Source: Betaproteobacteria bacterium (GTDB lineage Bacteria; Pseudomonadota; Gammaproteobacteria; Burkholderiales; Burkholderiaceae_C). From it: 25,959 nt of DNA. Location of the stretch: assembly GCA_947448675.1 (NCBI GenBank), contig CANFOR010000011.1:1-25959 (forward strand), read 5' to 3'. The first letter of the stretch is position 1; every line of letters begins with the position of its first letter. Shown piece by piece: positions 8,501 to 15,994 of this stretch. The position numbers were made by a program, and so were the translations under genes. Under the pieces are notes generated by a model. It did not search any database and had not been told where the DNA came from. It was given only the letters and a program-made list of their open reading frames with translations.

Positions 8501-9767
8501 CTTGCCAATGGCTGTGCAAGCTCTCGAGTGTGCCGCGTGCCGCATACGATGCTAACAGGCTGTGGGTGGCCGTGCTCAGTGGTAGGTGTGCTGCAATTTG
8601 CATAGCACTCGCCAGATCGATGTGCTCGGCATGCAGCTCGCCACCAATGGGCAGGGTGGTGCTGCCCATGACCAGCGAGGCTTGCACATCGCCAGCAGGC
8701 CATTGCAAACCGTCGCGGCTGGCAAACTGCAGTCGCTGTGTTGAAAATGCCAAACCTTGCGCCGTGCGATGGGCCTCTAGTCGCCCCGTCAGCGATAGCA
8801 AATCGAGTGGTGCCAGGTCAGGGTTCCATTGCGCCGCGACTTCGGCCAAGGCCAGATCCGCCGTGATGCCTTGGATACGGCCCTTGGCCATGTCGAGCCA
8901 AGTGCGCAAAGCGCCTCGCCCGGCAGACAAGCTCAGATCCCATTGCAAATAGCTTTTCAATTGCGAGATGTCGACGCTTTCAAAGTTGGCGAATACCGGA
9001 CCCGACCATTCGCGCCAGTCACCAGGGTGTGGGCTGAGCAGCGATTGTTTGAATTGCCCCGTGACCGAAAAACGCGAACCCCACGCGGTAGGCGGAGTGA
9101 CGGCTAAGCGCAGCTCATGGCTTCGGGGCGTGTTGCGAACGGCCAGTTCCAGTTGCTCTAATGCCAGGGGTGGCGGCAAGCTGACCAAACGCTGGCGTTT
9201 GCCACTGGTGCTGGGCGGGGGGCGTGGCTGCTCGTCGGTCCAGCGCACCGTGCCCTCGCGGATGGTGAATGCGCGTTGCGAAAAAAACCAATCCGCAGCC
9301 GAGCCATTGACCGATGCAGATTGCGTGAAGTCCAGCCCAGCCACTTCGATATGCCCATTGGCGACGCGGCGGATATCGAGAACGGGGCGTTCTAGCGTCA
9401 ATTGCTCAAAACTTTTATGCCATAGCGACTGCGGCGACAAGGAGGCAATCACCAAGGGCAGATGCAGCGCCTCGCGGCCTTGTGCGTCGAGCAGGCTGAC
9501 ATCGTGCAACTCAAAAGATGGAATCAAACCATCCGATTGCGCTTGCACGGCACCAATGCGCACCGGAATGCCCAGCGCCTTGCTGGCCTGGGTTTCCATC
9601 TGCACACGGTAATCGCCAATTCGCGGCACAATCCATACCTGTAGCGCGGCCCAGGTGACCGTAAACAACAGCCAAGCCGCCAACACAAGCCATAAAAGCA
9701 GGCGGGCCGTCCAGGCTCCGATGAGGAGCCCTGCAGAAATGCGGGTAGGGGCGTTGGACGTAATCAT
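5523..9767 (-). CDS. yhdP: YhdP-family AsmA-like envelope protein
   Basis: A 1414-residue protein with one N-terminal transmembrane helix (about residues 14-46, LLLWLVLAAWLLFTVTWAAL) and a huge extracytoplasmic region rich in beta-strand patterns, as in the TIGR02099/DUF3971 and AsmA-2 families. The C-terminus shows the typical INPAIGVGTFLAQLFLRRPL followed by GGWADPRI. E. coli YhdP and its relatives TamB and YdbH are bridge-like proteins that move phospholipids between the inner and outer membranes. The length is usual for the family. It heads the minus-strand operon with the nitrilase and the two-component system, and is divergent from glnE. The ATG at 9767 has no clear Shine-Dalgarno sequence, but the helix follows at the expected distance. 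Confidence 0.93.
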   Translation of the reverse strand: MITSNAPTRISAGLLIGAWTARLLLWLVLAAWLLFTVTWAALQVWIVPRIGDYRVQMETQASKALGIPVRIGAVQAQSDGLIPSFELHDVSLLDAQGREALHLPLVIASLSPQSLWHKSFEQLTLERPVLDIRRVANGHIEVAGLDFTQSASVNGSAADWFFSQRAFTIREGTVRWTDEQPRPPPSTSGKRQRLVSLPPPLALEQLELAVRNTPRSHELRLAVTPPTAWGSRFSVTGQFKQSLLSPHPGDWREWSGPVFANFESVDISQLKSYLQWDLSLSAGRGALRTWLDMAKGRIQGITADLALAEVAAQWNPDLAPLDLLSLTGRLEAHRTAQGLAFSTQRLQFASRDGLQWPAGDVQASLVMGSTTLPIGGELHAEHIDLASAMQIAAHLPLSTATHSLLASYAARGTLESLHSHWQGPVDALRSFDAQGRVSQLALSAQRSSNFVGVAPALREAPGRPGLRGATLDFQLNQKGGSAKLGIEQGALEFPGIFDEPLVAFQELKTELQWKLQGDKIEVVVPSLRIDNADAQGELKANWHSSNTTPGNAASRFPGVLDLQGRFSRLDGSKVHRYLPTIIPSPTRDYLRAALLACNASDIALRLRGDLRDFPFEDPRKGEFTLAAKINNAHFAYAPSKGAATTNTYPALQQLSGDLLIDRNSLDIRNAYGRLAAAPALQISQLQAHIPDLSHSTTVVLTAQANGPLADMLGVVNASPLADITGRALSSISATGDAELKLRLHLPVLTLERSKVQGSLTLSANDVRMLPSLPLFTQARGVLAFNETGLGTVDLRAGFLGGDTHIESAARSPSPSTASATDASTEPSLQLRAQGNAAAEGLRQAAATGPLAALAKTASGLTNYTANFSLRRGIPEITVSSNLQGLALSLPEPFGKSAESVLALRFENSLLKASLVQGQKLQDQILLDLGKTASLVYQRDLGNPAEPRVLRGAIAVGLAPGESAPLPSEGVVANINAARIDVDAWENLLAVPAESKTSAPANKRARSNDAVLAYLPSSIALRTEELRVDQHQLKHVVVGGSRDALTWRANIEASELNGYLEYRQPSGAGAGRLYARLARLEINPSNQSNIETVLSKQPANVPALDIVVDDLQLRGKRLGRVEIDAVNRNASGLVPEGTLREWRLNRLNMSMPEGTLTASGNWAAIGITGANAANGSTEATNPGTPPNERRRSVMNFRLDIADAGEMLKRFGQAGVLRRGKGKLEGQISWLGSPLALDYPSLSGQVNVNVESGQFLKADPGIAKLLGVLSLQSLPRRLALDFRDVFSEGFAFDFIRGDAHIEQGLAQTQNLQMKGVAAVVLMEGTADLARETQDLKVVIVPEINAGTASIVASIINPAIGVGTFLAQLFLRRPLIQANTQELHIDGGWADPRITKIDRKAASGAANPASAPAAIER

Positions 9768-9790
9768 TGGAACTTTGGCATACAGGAATT

Positions 9791-12577
9791 ATGACTCCCG
9801 GCGCAGCCATAGGTTCGGCATCGAAAGATGCCGATTGCACACCCATCGGCTCAAGCACGGCCGTGTACTCGCGCATGGTGCAACGGGTGCGTCGTCGCTA
9901 TGGGCCGAGCTTGTCCTTGCTGCCTCTGCAAGACATTACTGCAGTGGGCCTATTGGATTGCCATGGCGCCTTGGTGGCGCAGGGCTTGCCAGCAAGCGCC
10001 GCCCTGCGCGTTTTGCGGCAATTACTGATAGAGCGCTTGGTGTGCTTGGATTGTGAGCAGCAAGCGAGCTTGGAAACCATTACCCACGCCATGAGTTTGT
10101 TGGCAGAGTTTGCGCTGAACATGGCCTGTGAAGAGGTCATGCGGGAACTGGACGCGCGCCACGGCATGCCGCAAACCACGTTGGGTGCGCGGGCACGGTT
10201 TTGGGTCGTTGGCATGGGCAAGTTGGGCGCGCGGGAACTCAATGTGTCCAGCGATATCGATTTGATTTATGTCTATGACCAAGACGGTCACACGCAGGGT
10301 CTGGAGCATGGCCGAGGCGTGGTTTCTAACCAAGAATATTTTGCGTTGGCCGTCAAAGGCATTTACCAATTTATGGGCGAAGTCACTGAGCACGGCTTCG
10401 TATTCCGCTTAGATTTGGCCTTGCGGCCCAATGGCAACTCGGGGCCGCCGACGGTCTCGCTCGACGCTTTACAAGAGTACTTGCAGGTGCAAGGCCGCGA
10501 ATGGGAGCGCTTTGCGTGGCTGAAAAGCCGCTTGGTGGCACCTGTGCCAGATCTCGAGAATGGCTCCGCCCAGCGTTTGCGCAGCGCTGTACTGCCCTTT
10601 GTGTTCAGGCGCTATTTGGACTATAGCGTGTTCGAGGCTTTGCGGGTCTTGCATGCGCAGATACGCAGCCATGCCAGTCGACGTGCCGCAGGCCACCCGG
10701 AGCGCGCTAACGACGTTAAGCTGGCGCGTGGCGGCATCCGCGAAATCGAGTTTACGGTGCAGCTGCTGCAGCTTGTGCGCGGCGGCCAGTTCCCCGAGTT
10801 GCGGCGGCGCTCGACTTTGGCTGCTTTGCAGTGCTTGTCGGCAACGGGCGTAATGCCGGTGGACAGCGCGCAAGCCTTGGCGCAGGCCTATATTTTTTTA
10901 CGCCGCGTCGAGCACCGCATACAGTACCTAGACGACCAGCAAACGCATATTTTGCCCACACAAGACGCAGACTTGCTGTGGATTGCGCAGACCATGGACT
11001 ACCCCGATTGCCGCAGTTTTTTGAGCCAACTCGACGCCCACCGAGAGCGTGTGGCACAAGAGTTCGATGCCTTGCTGGGTCCGGCCAATGCCCAAGAATG
11101 TTCTGGCTGTGCTGCTGCCCTGCCGACGCACCCCGACGCGGAGTTAGACCGCTTGCTCACCAGCATGCCCGAGCCGATGGCGCAGCGGGTGCAAGCGCTG
11201 CGCCAGCATCCGCGCGTTTTGGCTCTGCGCGACAGCGCCCGCGTGCAGCTCTTGCGGTTGGTGGAGCGCAGCGCGCAGTGGATGGCCGACGCAGGCCCGG
11301 GAAGCTTGTCGGAGTCCCAGCGCCTGGATGCTGGGTTGCGCTGGCTCGATTGGATGCAAAGCCTATTGCGCCGAGAAAGTTATCTGGTTTTGCTGTACGA
11401 ACGCCCGTCGGTGCACCTGCGCGTGCTGCGCCTCTTGGGTACGGCGCGCTGGCCGGCGCGCTACCTTTTGCAGCACCCGGGCGTGATCGATGAACTGGCA
11501 GACGAAAACATGATGGTGAAGCGCTTTGATGCCCAGCGTTTTGAGGCCGAGCTGGAGCTGCGCCGTAAAGCCCTGCGTTCGACCAATGAAGACGATGAAG
11601 AAGCGGTGCTGAATTTGCTGCGCCGCGCCCACCATGCCGAATTGTTTCGGATATTGGCGCGCGATGTCGAGGGGCGCATGAGCGTCGAGCAGGTGGCCGA
11701 CGATCTGAGTGCCCTGGCCGACACCATGCTGCGTGTTTGCGCGAATTGGTGCTGGCAGCGCCTCAAGCTTCGGCATCGCGAGGAGCCCAGCTTTGGCATC
11801 ATTGCCTACGGCAAATTGGGGGGCAAGGAGCTGGGTTATGGCAGTGACTTAGACATCGTATTTGTCTACGACGACGCTGATGAGCAAGCTCCTGAGGTTT
11901 ACGCGGTATTTGTGCGCAAACTCATCCACTGGTTAACGGTAAAAACCATGGAGGGCGATTTGTTTGAAATCGACACCGCACTGCGGCCCAATGGCAATTC
12001 GGGCTTGCTGGTGAGCCGATTTGCCGCCTATGCAGATTACCAAGAGCAGCGTGGCAGCAACACGGCTTGGACTTGGGAGCACCAGGCCATGACGCGGGCG
12101 CGTTTTGTCGTGGGGCGGGACGCGCTCAAAGAACGCTTTGAAGCGGTTCGCTCCGCTGTGTTGTGCGCTGCCCGCGATCTGCCCACGCTGAAAGCCGAAA
12201 TTGTGGCCATGCGTGACAAAGTGCGGGCCGCGCACCCGGCCAAGTCCGCCCTGGTAGACCTTAAACATACCCATGGTGGATTATTAGACGCCGAGTTTGC
12301 GGTGCAGTGCTTGGTCTTGTCCTCTGCGCAGAACTACCCCGAGTTGCGGGCCAATGTCGGCAATATTGCTTTGCTCCAGCGTGCGGTGTTTGGTGGCCTG
12401 CTTCCTGCAGCCGTAGGTGGCCCGGCAGCAGACGCTTACCGTGCATTGCGCCATCTGCAGCACCAGGCCCGGCTCGATGAGCGGCCCGGCCTTTTTGCTA
12501 CAGAGCAAGTGGCCTTGCAGCTAGCTGCTATCGAACAACTGTGGCGCGCAGTGTTCAAACCCGAGGTGACGGGGTAA
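9791..12577 (+). CDS. glnE: Glutamine synthetase adenylyltransferase/adenylyl-removing enzyme
   Basis: GlnE attaches AMP to, and removes it from, glutamine synthetase under control of PII and glutamine. The 928-residue product has both nucleotidyltransferase domains. The N-terminal (deadenylylating) one has VGMGKLGARELNVSSDIDL (about residue 140) and the C-terminal (adenylylating) one AYGKLGGKELGYGSDLDIVF (about 671). Both keep the G-S-D-x-D metal-binding pattern, and length is normal. The frame is open from 9767, but the ATG at 9791 with AGGA at 9784-9787 gives the more usual beginning; the spacing is short (three bases), so the start is only fairly sure. It is divergent from yhdP across 23 bases and followed by the acyl carrier cassette after 52 bases. 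Confidence 0.95.
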   Translation: MTPGAAIGSASKDADCTPIGSSTAVYSRMVQRVRRRYGPSLSLLPLQDITAVGLLDCHGALVAQGLPASAALRVLRQLLIERLVCLDCEQQASLETITHAMSLLAEFALNMACEEVMRELDARHGMPQTTLGARARFWVVGMGKLGARELNVSSDIDLIYVYDQDGHTQGLEHGRGVVSNQEYFALAVKGIYQFMGEVTEHGFVFRLDLALRPNGNSGPPTVSLDALQEYLQVQGREWERFAWLKSRLVAPVPDLENGSAQRLRSAVLPFVFRRYLDYSVFEALRVLHAQIRSHASRRAAGHPERANDVKLARGGIREIEFTVQLLQLVRGGQFPELRRRSTLAALQCLSATGVMPVDSAQALAQAYIFLRRVEHRIQYLDDQQTHILPTQDADLLWIAQTMDYPDCRSFLSQLDAHRERVAQEFDALLGPANAQECSGCAAALPTHPDAELDRLLTSMPEPMAQRVQALRQHPRVLALRDSARVQLLRLVERSAQWMADAGPGSLSESQRLDAGLRWLDWMQSLLRRESYLVLLYERPSVHLRVLRLLGTARWPARYLLQHPGVIDELADENMMVKRFDAQRFEAELELRRKALRSTNEDDEEAVLNLLRRAHHAELFRILARDVEGRMSVEQVADDLSALADTMLRVCANWCWQRLKLRHREEPSFGIIAYGKLGGKELGYGSDLDIVFVYDDADEQAPEVYAVFVRKLIHWLTVKTMEGDLFEIDTALRPNGNSGLLVSRFAAYADYQEQRGSNTAWTWEHQAMTRARFVVGRDALKERFEAVRSAVLCAARDLPTLKAEIVAMRDKVRAAHPAKSALVDLKHTHGGLLDAEFAVQCLVLSSAQNYPELRANVGNIALLQRAVFGGLLPAAVGGPAADAYRALRHLQHQARLDERPGLFATEQVALQLAAIEQLWRAVFKPEVTG

Positions 12578-12619
12578 AATCCAGCTGCTGGCGCGATTGC
12601 GCTAGGCCTTGCCCTGTTT

Positions 12620-12623
12620 GGAG
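12620..12623 (+). promoter_or_regulatory. Ribosome binding site deciding a TTG start for the acyl carrier protein
   Basis: GGAG at 12620-12623 stands six bases before the TTG at 12630. The other in-frame TTG codons (12609, 12618) lie upstream of or inside this site. The site therefore selects 12630, which also gives a normal 80-residue carrier protein with its modified serine at position 36. Confidence 0.7.
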
Positions 12624-12629
12624 AAAATT

Positions 12630-12872
12630 TTGGCCACTACTTTTGAGCGCTTGATGGGCATCATCAAGGCTCAGCACCACCTCGATACCTCGGCGGTCAC
12701 CACGCAAACCCTGCTGGCCGATGTTGGCCTGGATTCGCTCGCCGTGGCCGAGCTGTTGTTCTCCATCGAAGAGGTCTTTAAGGTAGATTTAGGCGATGTG
12801 CCGCCCGAAGAGGTCCCCGCCACCGTGGGCGAAATCGTCGCTTTGATCGACAGCAAACTGCCCGTCACGTGA
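12630..12872 (+). CDS. Acyl carrier protein (dedicated, stand-alone)
   Basis: An 80-residue phosphopantetheine carrier starting at TTG. The motif LLADVGLDSLAVAELLFSIEE holds the Asp-Ser-Leu site, with Ser36 as the 4'-phosphopantetheine attachment point, the same position as in E. coli AcpP. Helix III and IV patterns (VDLGDVPPEEVPATVGEIVALI) are present. It differs from housekeeping AcpP in its basic N-terminal helix (RLMGIIKAQHH) and in DSLAVAEL instead of DSLDTVEL, so it is probably a specialised carrier. Its stop overlaps the GTG of the ketoacyl synthase gene (GTGA), a classic coupled arrangement. It should carry the acyl chain handled by the next genes. There is no ketoreductase, dehydratase or acyl-activating enzyme beside it, so reduction steps would have to come from elsewhere. 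Confidence 0.88.
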   Translation: MATTFERLMGIIKAQHHLDTSAVTTQTLLADVGLDSLAVAELLFSIEEVFKVDLGDVPPEEVPATVGEIVALIDSKLPVT

Positions 12873-14119
12873 ACCCTAACGCCCACGATAGCGCCGCAGC
12901 ATGGATTACCGGCCTGGGCATTATTGGCCCCCAGGGCAGCGGACGCAGCAGCTTGGACGCTTTGATAGACCGGCCCCGCGCCTGTTTCAGCAACACCCCT
13001 AGCGAGTGGCTAGGGCACCCCGGTACACCCGATGCCTATTTGGGCAGTTTGCCGCAGAGCCTCCATACGGTGGTGGAGACTTTCGAGTCGGTGAGCACCG
13101 ACCGCTCTTGCGCCTTGGCCCTGTGCGCTGCGGAGCAGGCTTGGATGCAAGCTGCGCCGGTCTGTGACCCCTTCCGTGCGGGTGTTTTTTGGGGCACTGG
13201 CATGGGTGGCTTACATACCGCAGAGTCCAGCTACAACCGATTTTTTTCCGAGGGCTTGGCGCTGCGCCCGATGACCGTGGTGCGCATCATGGCCAATTCT
13301 GCGGCCGGTCATCTGGCCATCAAATACAAACTGCAAGGGCCCAACCACACCTACAGCGTGGCCTGTGCTTCGTCGGCCATTGCTTTGGGCGAGGCCTTGC
13401 TGGCCATTCGCAGTGGCCGGGTTGATATCGCACTGGTGGGTGGCAGCGAGGCCATGCTGGCACCGGGTGTGATGTCGGCCTGGGGCGCCTTGCGGGTCAT
13501 GAGCACGCGCAAGTCCGCGCCCAATGCGCAGCTGGCTTGCCGCCCCTTTTCTTCTGAAAGAACCGGCTTGGTGATTGGTGAAGGGGCTGCCGCCTTTGTG
13601 CTGGAGAGCCCGCGCCATGCCAAAGCCCGTGGCGCCAAGCCCCTGGCCTTGTTGTCGGGTTATGGCAGCACCTGCGATGCGGCATCCTTGGTGCATCCCA
13701 AAACCGAAGGTCAGGCGCGCGCAATGCATTTGGCCTTGCAAGATGCGGGGCTACAGGCCTTGCAAATTGGTTCGGTCAACGCCCACGCGACGGGAACCGA
13801 CGCTGGCGATGTGTCGGAGGCCCTGGCTTTGGCTGACGTGTTTGGCAAGCATTGCCCTCCGGTGAGTGCCACCAAGTCTTTGCATGGCCATTTGTTGGGC
13901 GCTGCAGGCGCTTTTGAGGCGGCGATTTGCGTGGCCAGTTTGCAGCGCGGTCTGTTGGCCGCCGGTTTGGGCGCTTTGCCGCTAGACCCGCGGTGTGCCC
14001 ACCTGGATGTGGTGACGGGTGCTGCGCGGCTTGCTCCTAATTTGGAAGCGGTGGTCTCGAACTCCTTTGCTTTCGGGGGCTCGAATGTCTCTTTGGTGTT
14101 CCAGCGGGCGCCTGTTTGA
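12869..14119 (+). CDS. Beta-ketoacyl-ACP synthase (FabF-like condensing enzyme)
   Basis: A 416-residue thiolase-fold condensing enzyme starting at GTG. The Cys-His-His triad is complete: Cys166 in YSVACASSA, His306 in VNAHATGTDAGD and His339 in TKSLHGHLLGA. The C-terminal NSFAFGGSN loop that gates the FabF family is also present. It should condense an acyl-Cys intermediate with malonyl-ACP, probably on the carrier encoded just before it. The N-terminal region is less typical than FabF: the usual V-V-I/V-T-G-L-G opening is AWITGLGIIGPQG. It also has a shorter segment before the active-site cysteine and HTAESSYN in place of the usual glycine-rich turn, so it is likely a divergent specialised synthase rather than housekeeping FabF. 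It is coupled by overlap to the genes on both sides. Confidence 0.9.
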   Translation: MNPNAHDSAAAWITGLGIIGPQGSGRSSLDALIDRPRACFSNTPSEWLGHPGTPDAYLGSLPQSLHTVVETFESVSTDRSCALALCAAEQAWMQAAPVCDPFRAGVFWGTGMGGLHTAESSYNRFFSEGLALRPMTVVRIMANSAAGHLAIKYKLQGPNHTYSVACASSAIALGEALLAIRSGRVDIALVGGSEAMLAPGVMSAWGALRVMSTRKSAPNAQLACRPFSSERTGLVIGEGAAAFVLESPRHAKARGAKPLALLSGYGSTCDAASLVHPKTEGQARAMHLALQDAGLQALQIGSVNAHATGTDAGDVSEALALADVFGKHCPPVSATKSLHGHLLGAAGAFEAAICVASLQRGLLAAGLGALPLDPRCAHLDVVTGAARLAPNLEAVVSNSFAFGGSNVSLVFQRAPV

Positions 14120-14964
14120 ATGTGAGCGCTAAGGCTGCGCCCGGGCCGATTGTGCTGCTTTTGCATGGCCTTCGCAGCACGCCCGACGAGTTGCTCACGC
14201 TCAATAACGCGCTGAAAACCAGTGGCATCGCGACCCACAATTTACGCATCCCAGGTTATAGCTATGCAGTGCAGGACGAGGAGCCGGTAGCGCCAGCATT
14301 TGCTAATTGGGTGCAATGTGTCCAAACGCAGGTGATGCAATTGCGGCAACAGCACAGCCACGTGATTTTGGCGGGCATTTCTGCCGGAGCTACCCTGGCG
14401 CTGGGCACCGCTTTGCGGCTGGGCACCAGTTTAGACGGTGTTGTGCTGCTGTCCACGACACTCTGGTATGACGGCTGGAATACACCCTTTTATCGCTGGC
14501 TTTTCCCCTTGGCTTTGTACACCCCTCTGGGTGCATTGTGGTCTTACAAAGAGCAACCGCCCTATGGCGTGAAGAACCCGCGCATCCGCGAGTGGATAGC
14601 CAAAGAACTCAAAACGCGCAAAATCTCCAGCGCGGGCGCGGCCACGATACAGACCCATTACCTGCGCGAGTTTGACCGGCTGATCCGCCAAGTCAAGAAG
14701 ACTCTTTCAACTGGGCCTTGCCCTGCTGGCTTGGCCATCCATGCGCGCGAAGACGATGTGGCCAGCCTCTCCAACCTGGAGTTTTTGCAAAAGCATTGGA
14801 GCTCAGGACATTTGGAGGCAGTGATTTTAGAAAACAGTTACCACATGATCACCCTCGATAACGAACGCCAGCGCGTGGCGGCCGAGGTGATTGCTTTCGT
14901 CAAACGCGTGGCAAACGTGCCGCCTCCAAGCCCAGCGCACACGGCCGAAAGCCTGTCCGTTTGA
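14116..14964 (+). CDS. Alpha/beta-hydrolase (carboxylesterase/thioesterase-like)
   Basis: A 282-residue serine hydrolase with no signal peptide. It shows the oxyanion region VLLLHGLRSTPDE, the nucleophile elbow AGISAG (Ser89 with the TTG start), a likely acid in HAREDD (Asp213 or 214) and His243 in ENSYHMITLD. The ending SYHMITLDNER resembles Est30-type carboxylesterases and monoacylglycerol lipases. The TTG at 14116 overlaps the previous stop (TTGA); a GTG at 14122 is an alternative. Next to an acyl carrier and a condensing enzyme it could release the chain from the carrier or act as an acyl-editing thioesterase. That role is inferred from context. Confidence 0.85.
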   Translation: MNVSAKAAPGPIVLLLHGLRSTPDELLTLNNALKTSGIATHNLRIPGYSYAVQDEEPVAPAFANWVQCVQTQVMQLRQQHSHVILAGISAGATLALGTALRLGTSLDGVVLLSTTLWYDGWNTPFYRWLFPLALYTPLGALWSYKEQPPYGVKNPRIREWIAKELKTRKISSAGAATIQTHYLREFDRLIRQVKKTLSTGPCPAGLAIHAREDDVASLSNLEFLQKHWSSGHLEAVILENSYHMITLDNERQRVAAEVIAFVKRVANVPPPSPAHTAESLSV

Positions 14965-14968
14965 GCCC

Positions 14969-15994
14969 ATGCCAGAAGCCCCACTAGCCTTTGCAGTCAG
15001 CGCACTGCGCACCGTGGAGCACAGCAGTTGCCCCGAGGGCGTGCTGGCAAACGAGGCGGAAGGTTTTCGCTTCATGCAGGTTTTTGAGCGCGCGCATATT
15101 GCGGGCTTTCGCTTGGCCTATATCGAGGTGTGCCGAGGCGATGAGCGCGTATGCATTGCGCCGTATTTCGCCACGCATTTTCGCCTCGACACCATGGTCA
15201 CTGGCGGCGTTCTCAAAAAGATGCTGTCACTGGTGCGCTTACCTCTGGCCTGCGTGGGCCATCCGTCTACCGACGTGGGCAGGATCGACGGCGAAGTGTC
15301 CGCCGAGGTGTTGCAGGCCATCAATGCACATTTGTTTTCCAAGGCTTCGCTAATTGCGTACAAAACATTTCTTGCGCCTTTGCCTCTGAGTGGCTTTGCC
15401 AGTGCTGCGGGCTTGCCACAAAACGTGTTGGCAGTGAAAAACTATTTTGCCAATTTGCGCCATAACCGCCGCAAAAATATCAAACGTCGCCTGGCCCTGA
15501 GCGCGCCCTTGCGCTTTGAGGCCTTGGATGCGCCCACCGACTTGCCACTGGAGTTGGCGCAAACCATGTTTGCGCTGTACGAGCAAACCGCTCAGCGCGG
15601 AGACTTTCAATTTGAAGCATTGACGCTGGCGTATTTTCAACAAACCGCGTCCCTCAGCCAATTTATTTTGGCCTACGAGGGTGAGCGTTTGATAGGCTTT
15701 GTGCAAAACCTGGTCAAAGGTCCGCGCATGGTGTCCAAATACATTGGTATGGACTACCAACGCAGCGAACCCTATGGTTTGTATTTTGCGCTGCTCATTA
15801 AAGTCATTGAAAGTGCCGATGCGGCAGGCCTAGACGAGGTGGACTTTGGCCAGACCAGCTATTACTTTAAAAAACTTATGGGTTGCGAGCAAGTCGCCAC
15901 GAATATTTATTTTCGGCACGCCAACCCGGTGTTCAATTGGATTCTAGGGCGCTGTAAATTTTTGCTGGAGCCGTCGGCAGCGGAGCTGCGCTGA
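14969..15994 (+). CDS. GNAT/FemAB-like acyltransferase
   Basis: A 341-residue protein. The middle and C-terminal parts fit the Acetyltransf_6 (GNAT superfamily, FemAB-like) pattern. A basic helix LRHNRRKNIKRR is followed by FILAYEGERLIGFVQNLV, a strand pair with YIGMDYQRSEPYGLYFALLIKVIE, and VDFGQTSYYFKKLMGCE. The last block (D/E-F-G-x-T...K-x-x-x-G) is typical of enzymes that transfer acyl or aminoacyl groups to an amine. The ATG at 14969 is four bases after the hydrolase stop; the longer frame from 14891 would overlap the hydrolase. As the last gene of the cassette it could move the chain built on the carrier protein to an amine acceptor. Its 3' end overlaps the convergent GT2 gene by 62 bases. 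Confidence 0.75.
   Translation: MPEAPLAFAVSALRTVEHSSCPEGVLANEAEGFRFMQVFERAHIAGFRLAYIEVCRGDERVCIAPYFATHFRLDTMVTGGVLKKMLSLVRLPLACVGHPSTDVGRIDGEVSAEVLQAINAHLFSKASLIAYKTFLAPLPLSGFASAAGLPQNVLAVKNYFANLRHNRRKNIKRRLALSAPLRFEALDAPTDLPLELAQTMFALYEQTAQRGDFQFEALTLAYFQQTASLSQFILAYEGERLIGFVQNLVKGPRMVSKYIGMDYQRSEPYGLYFALLIKVIESADAAGLDEVDFGQTSYYFKKLMGCEQVATNIYFRHANPVFNWILGRCKFLLEPSAAELR

Noticed and set aside
10831..11493. Plus-strand 220-codon frame inside glnE
   Set aside because: It is a +1 shadow of glnE, rich in Arg/Ala/Pro, without any recognisable domain.
12515..12533. GCAGCTAGCTGCTAT segment near the end of glnE as another repeat copy
   Set aside because: It is a short self-complementary run with weak similarity to the other copies and lies in a normal glnE C-terminal sequence.
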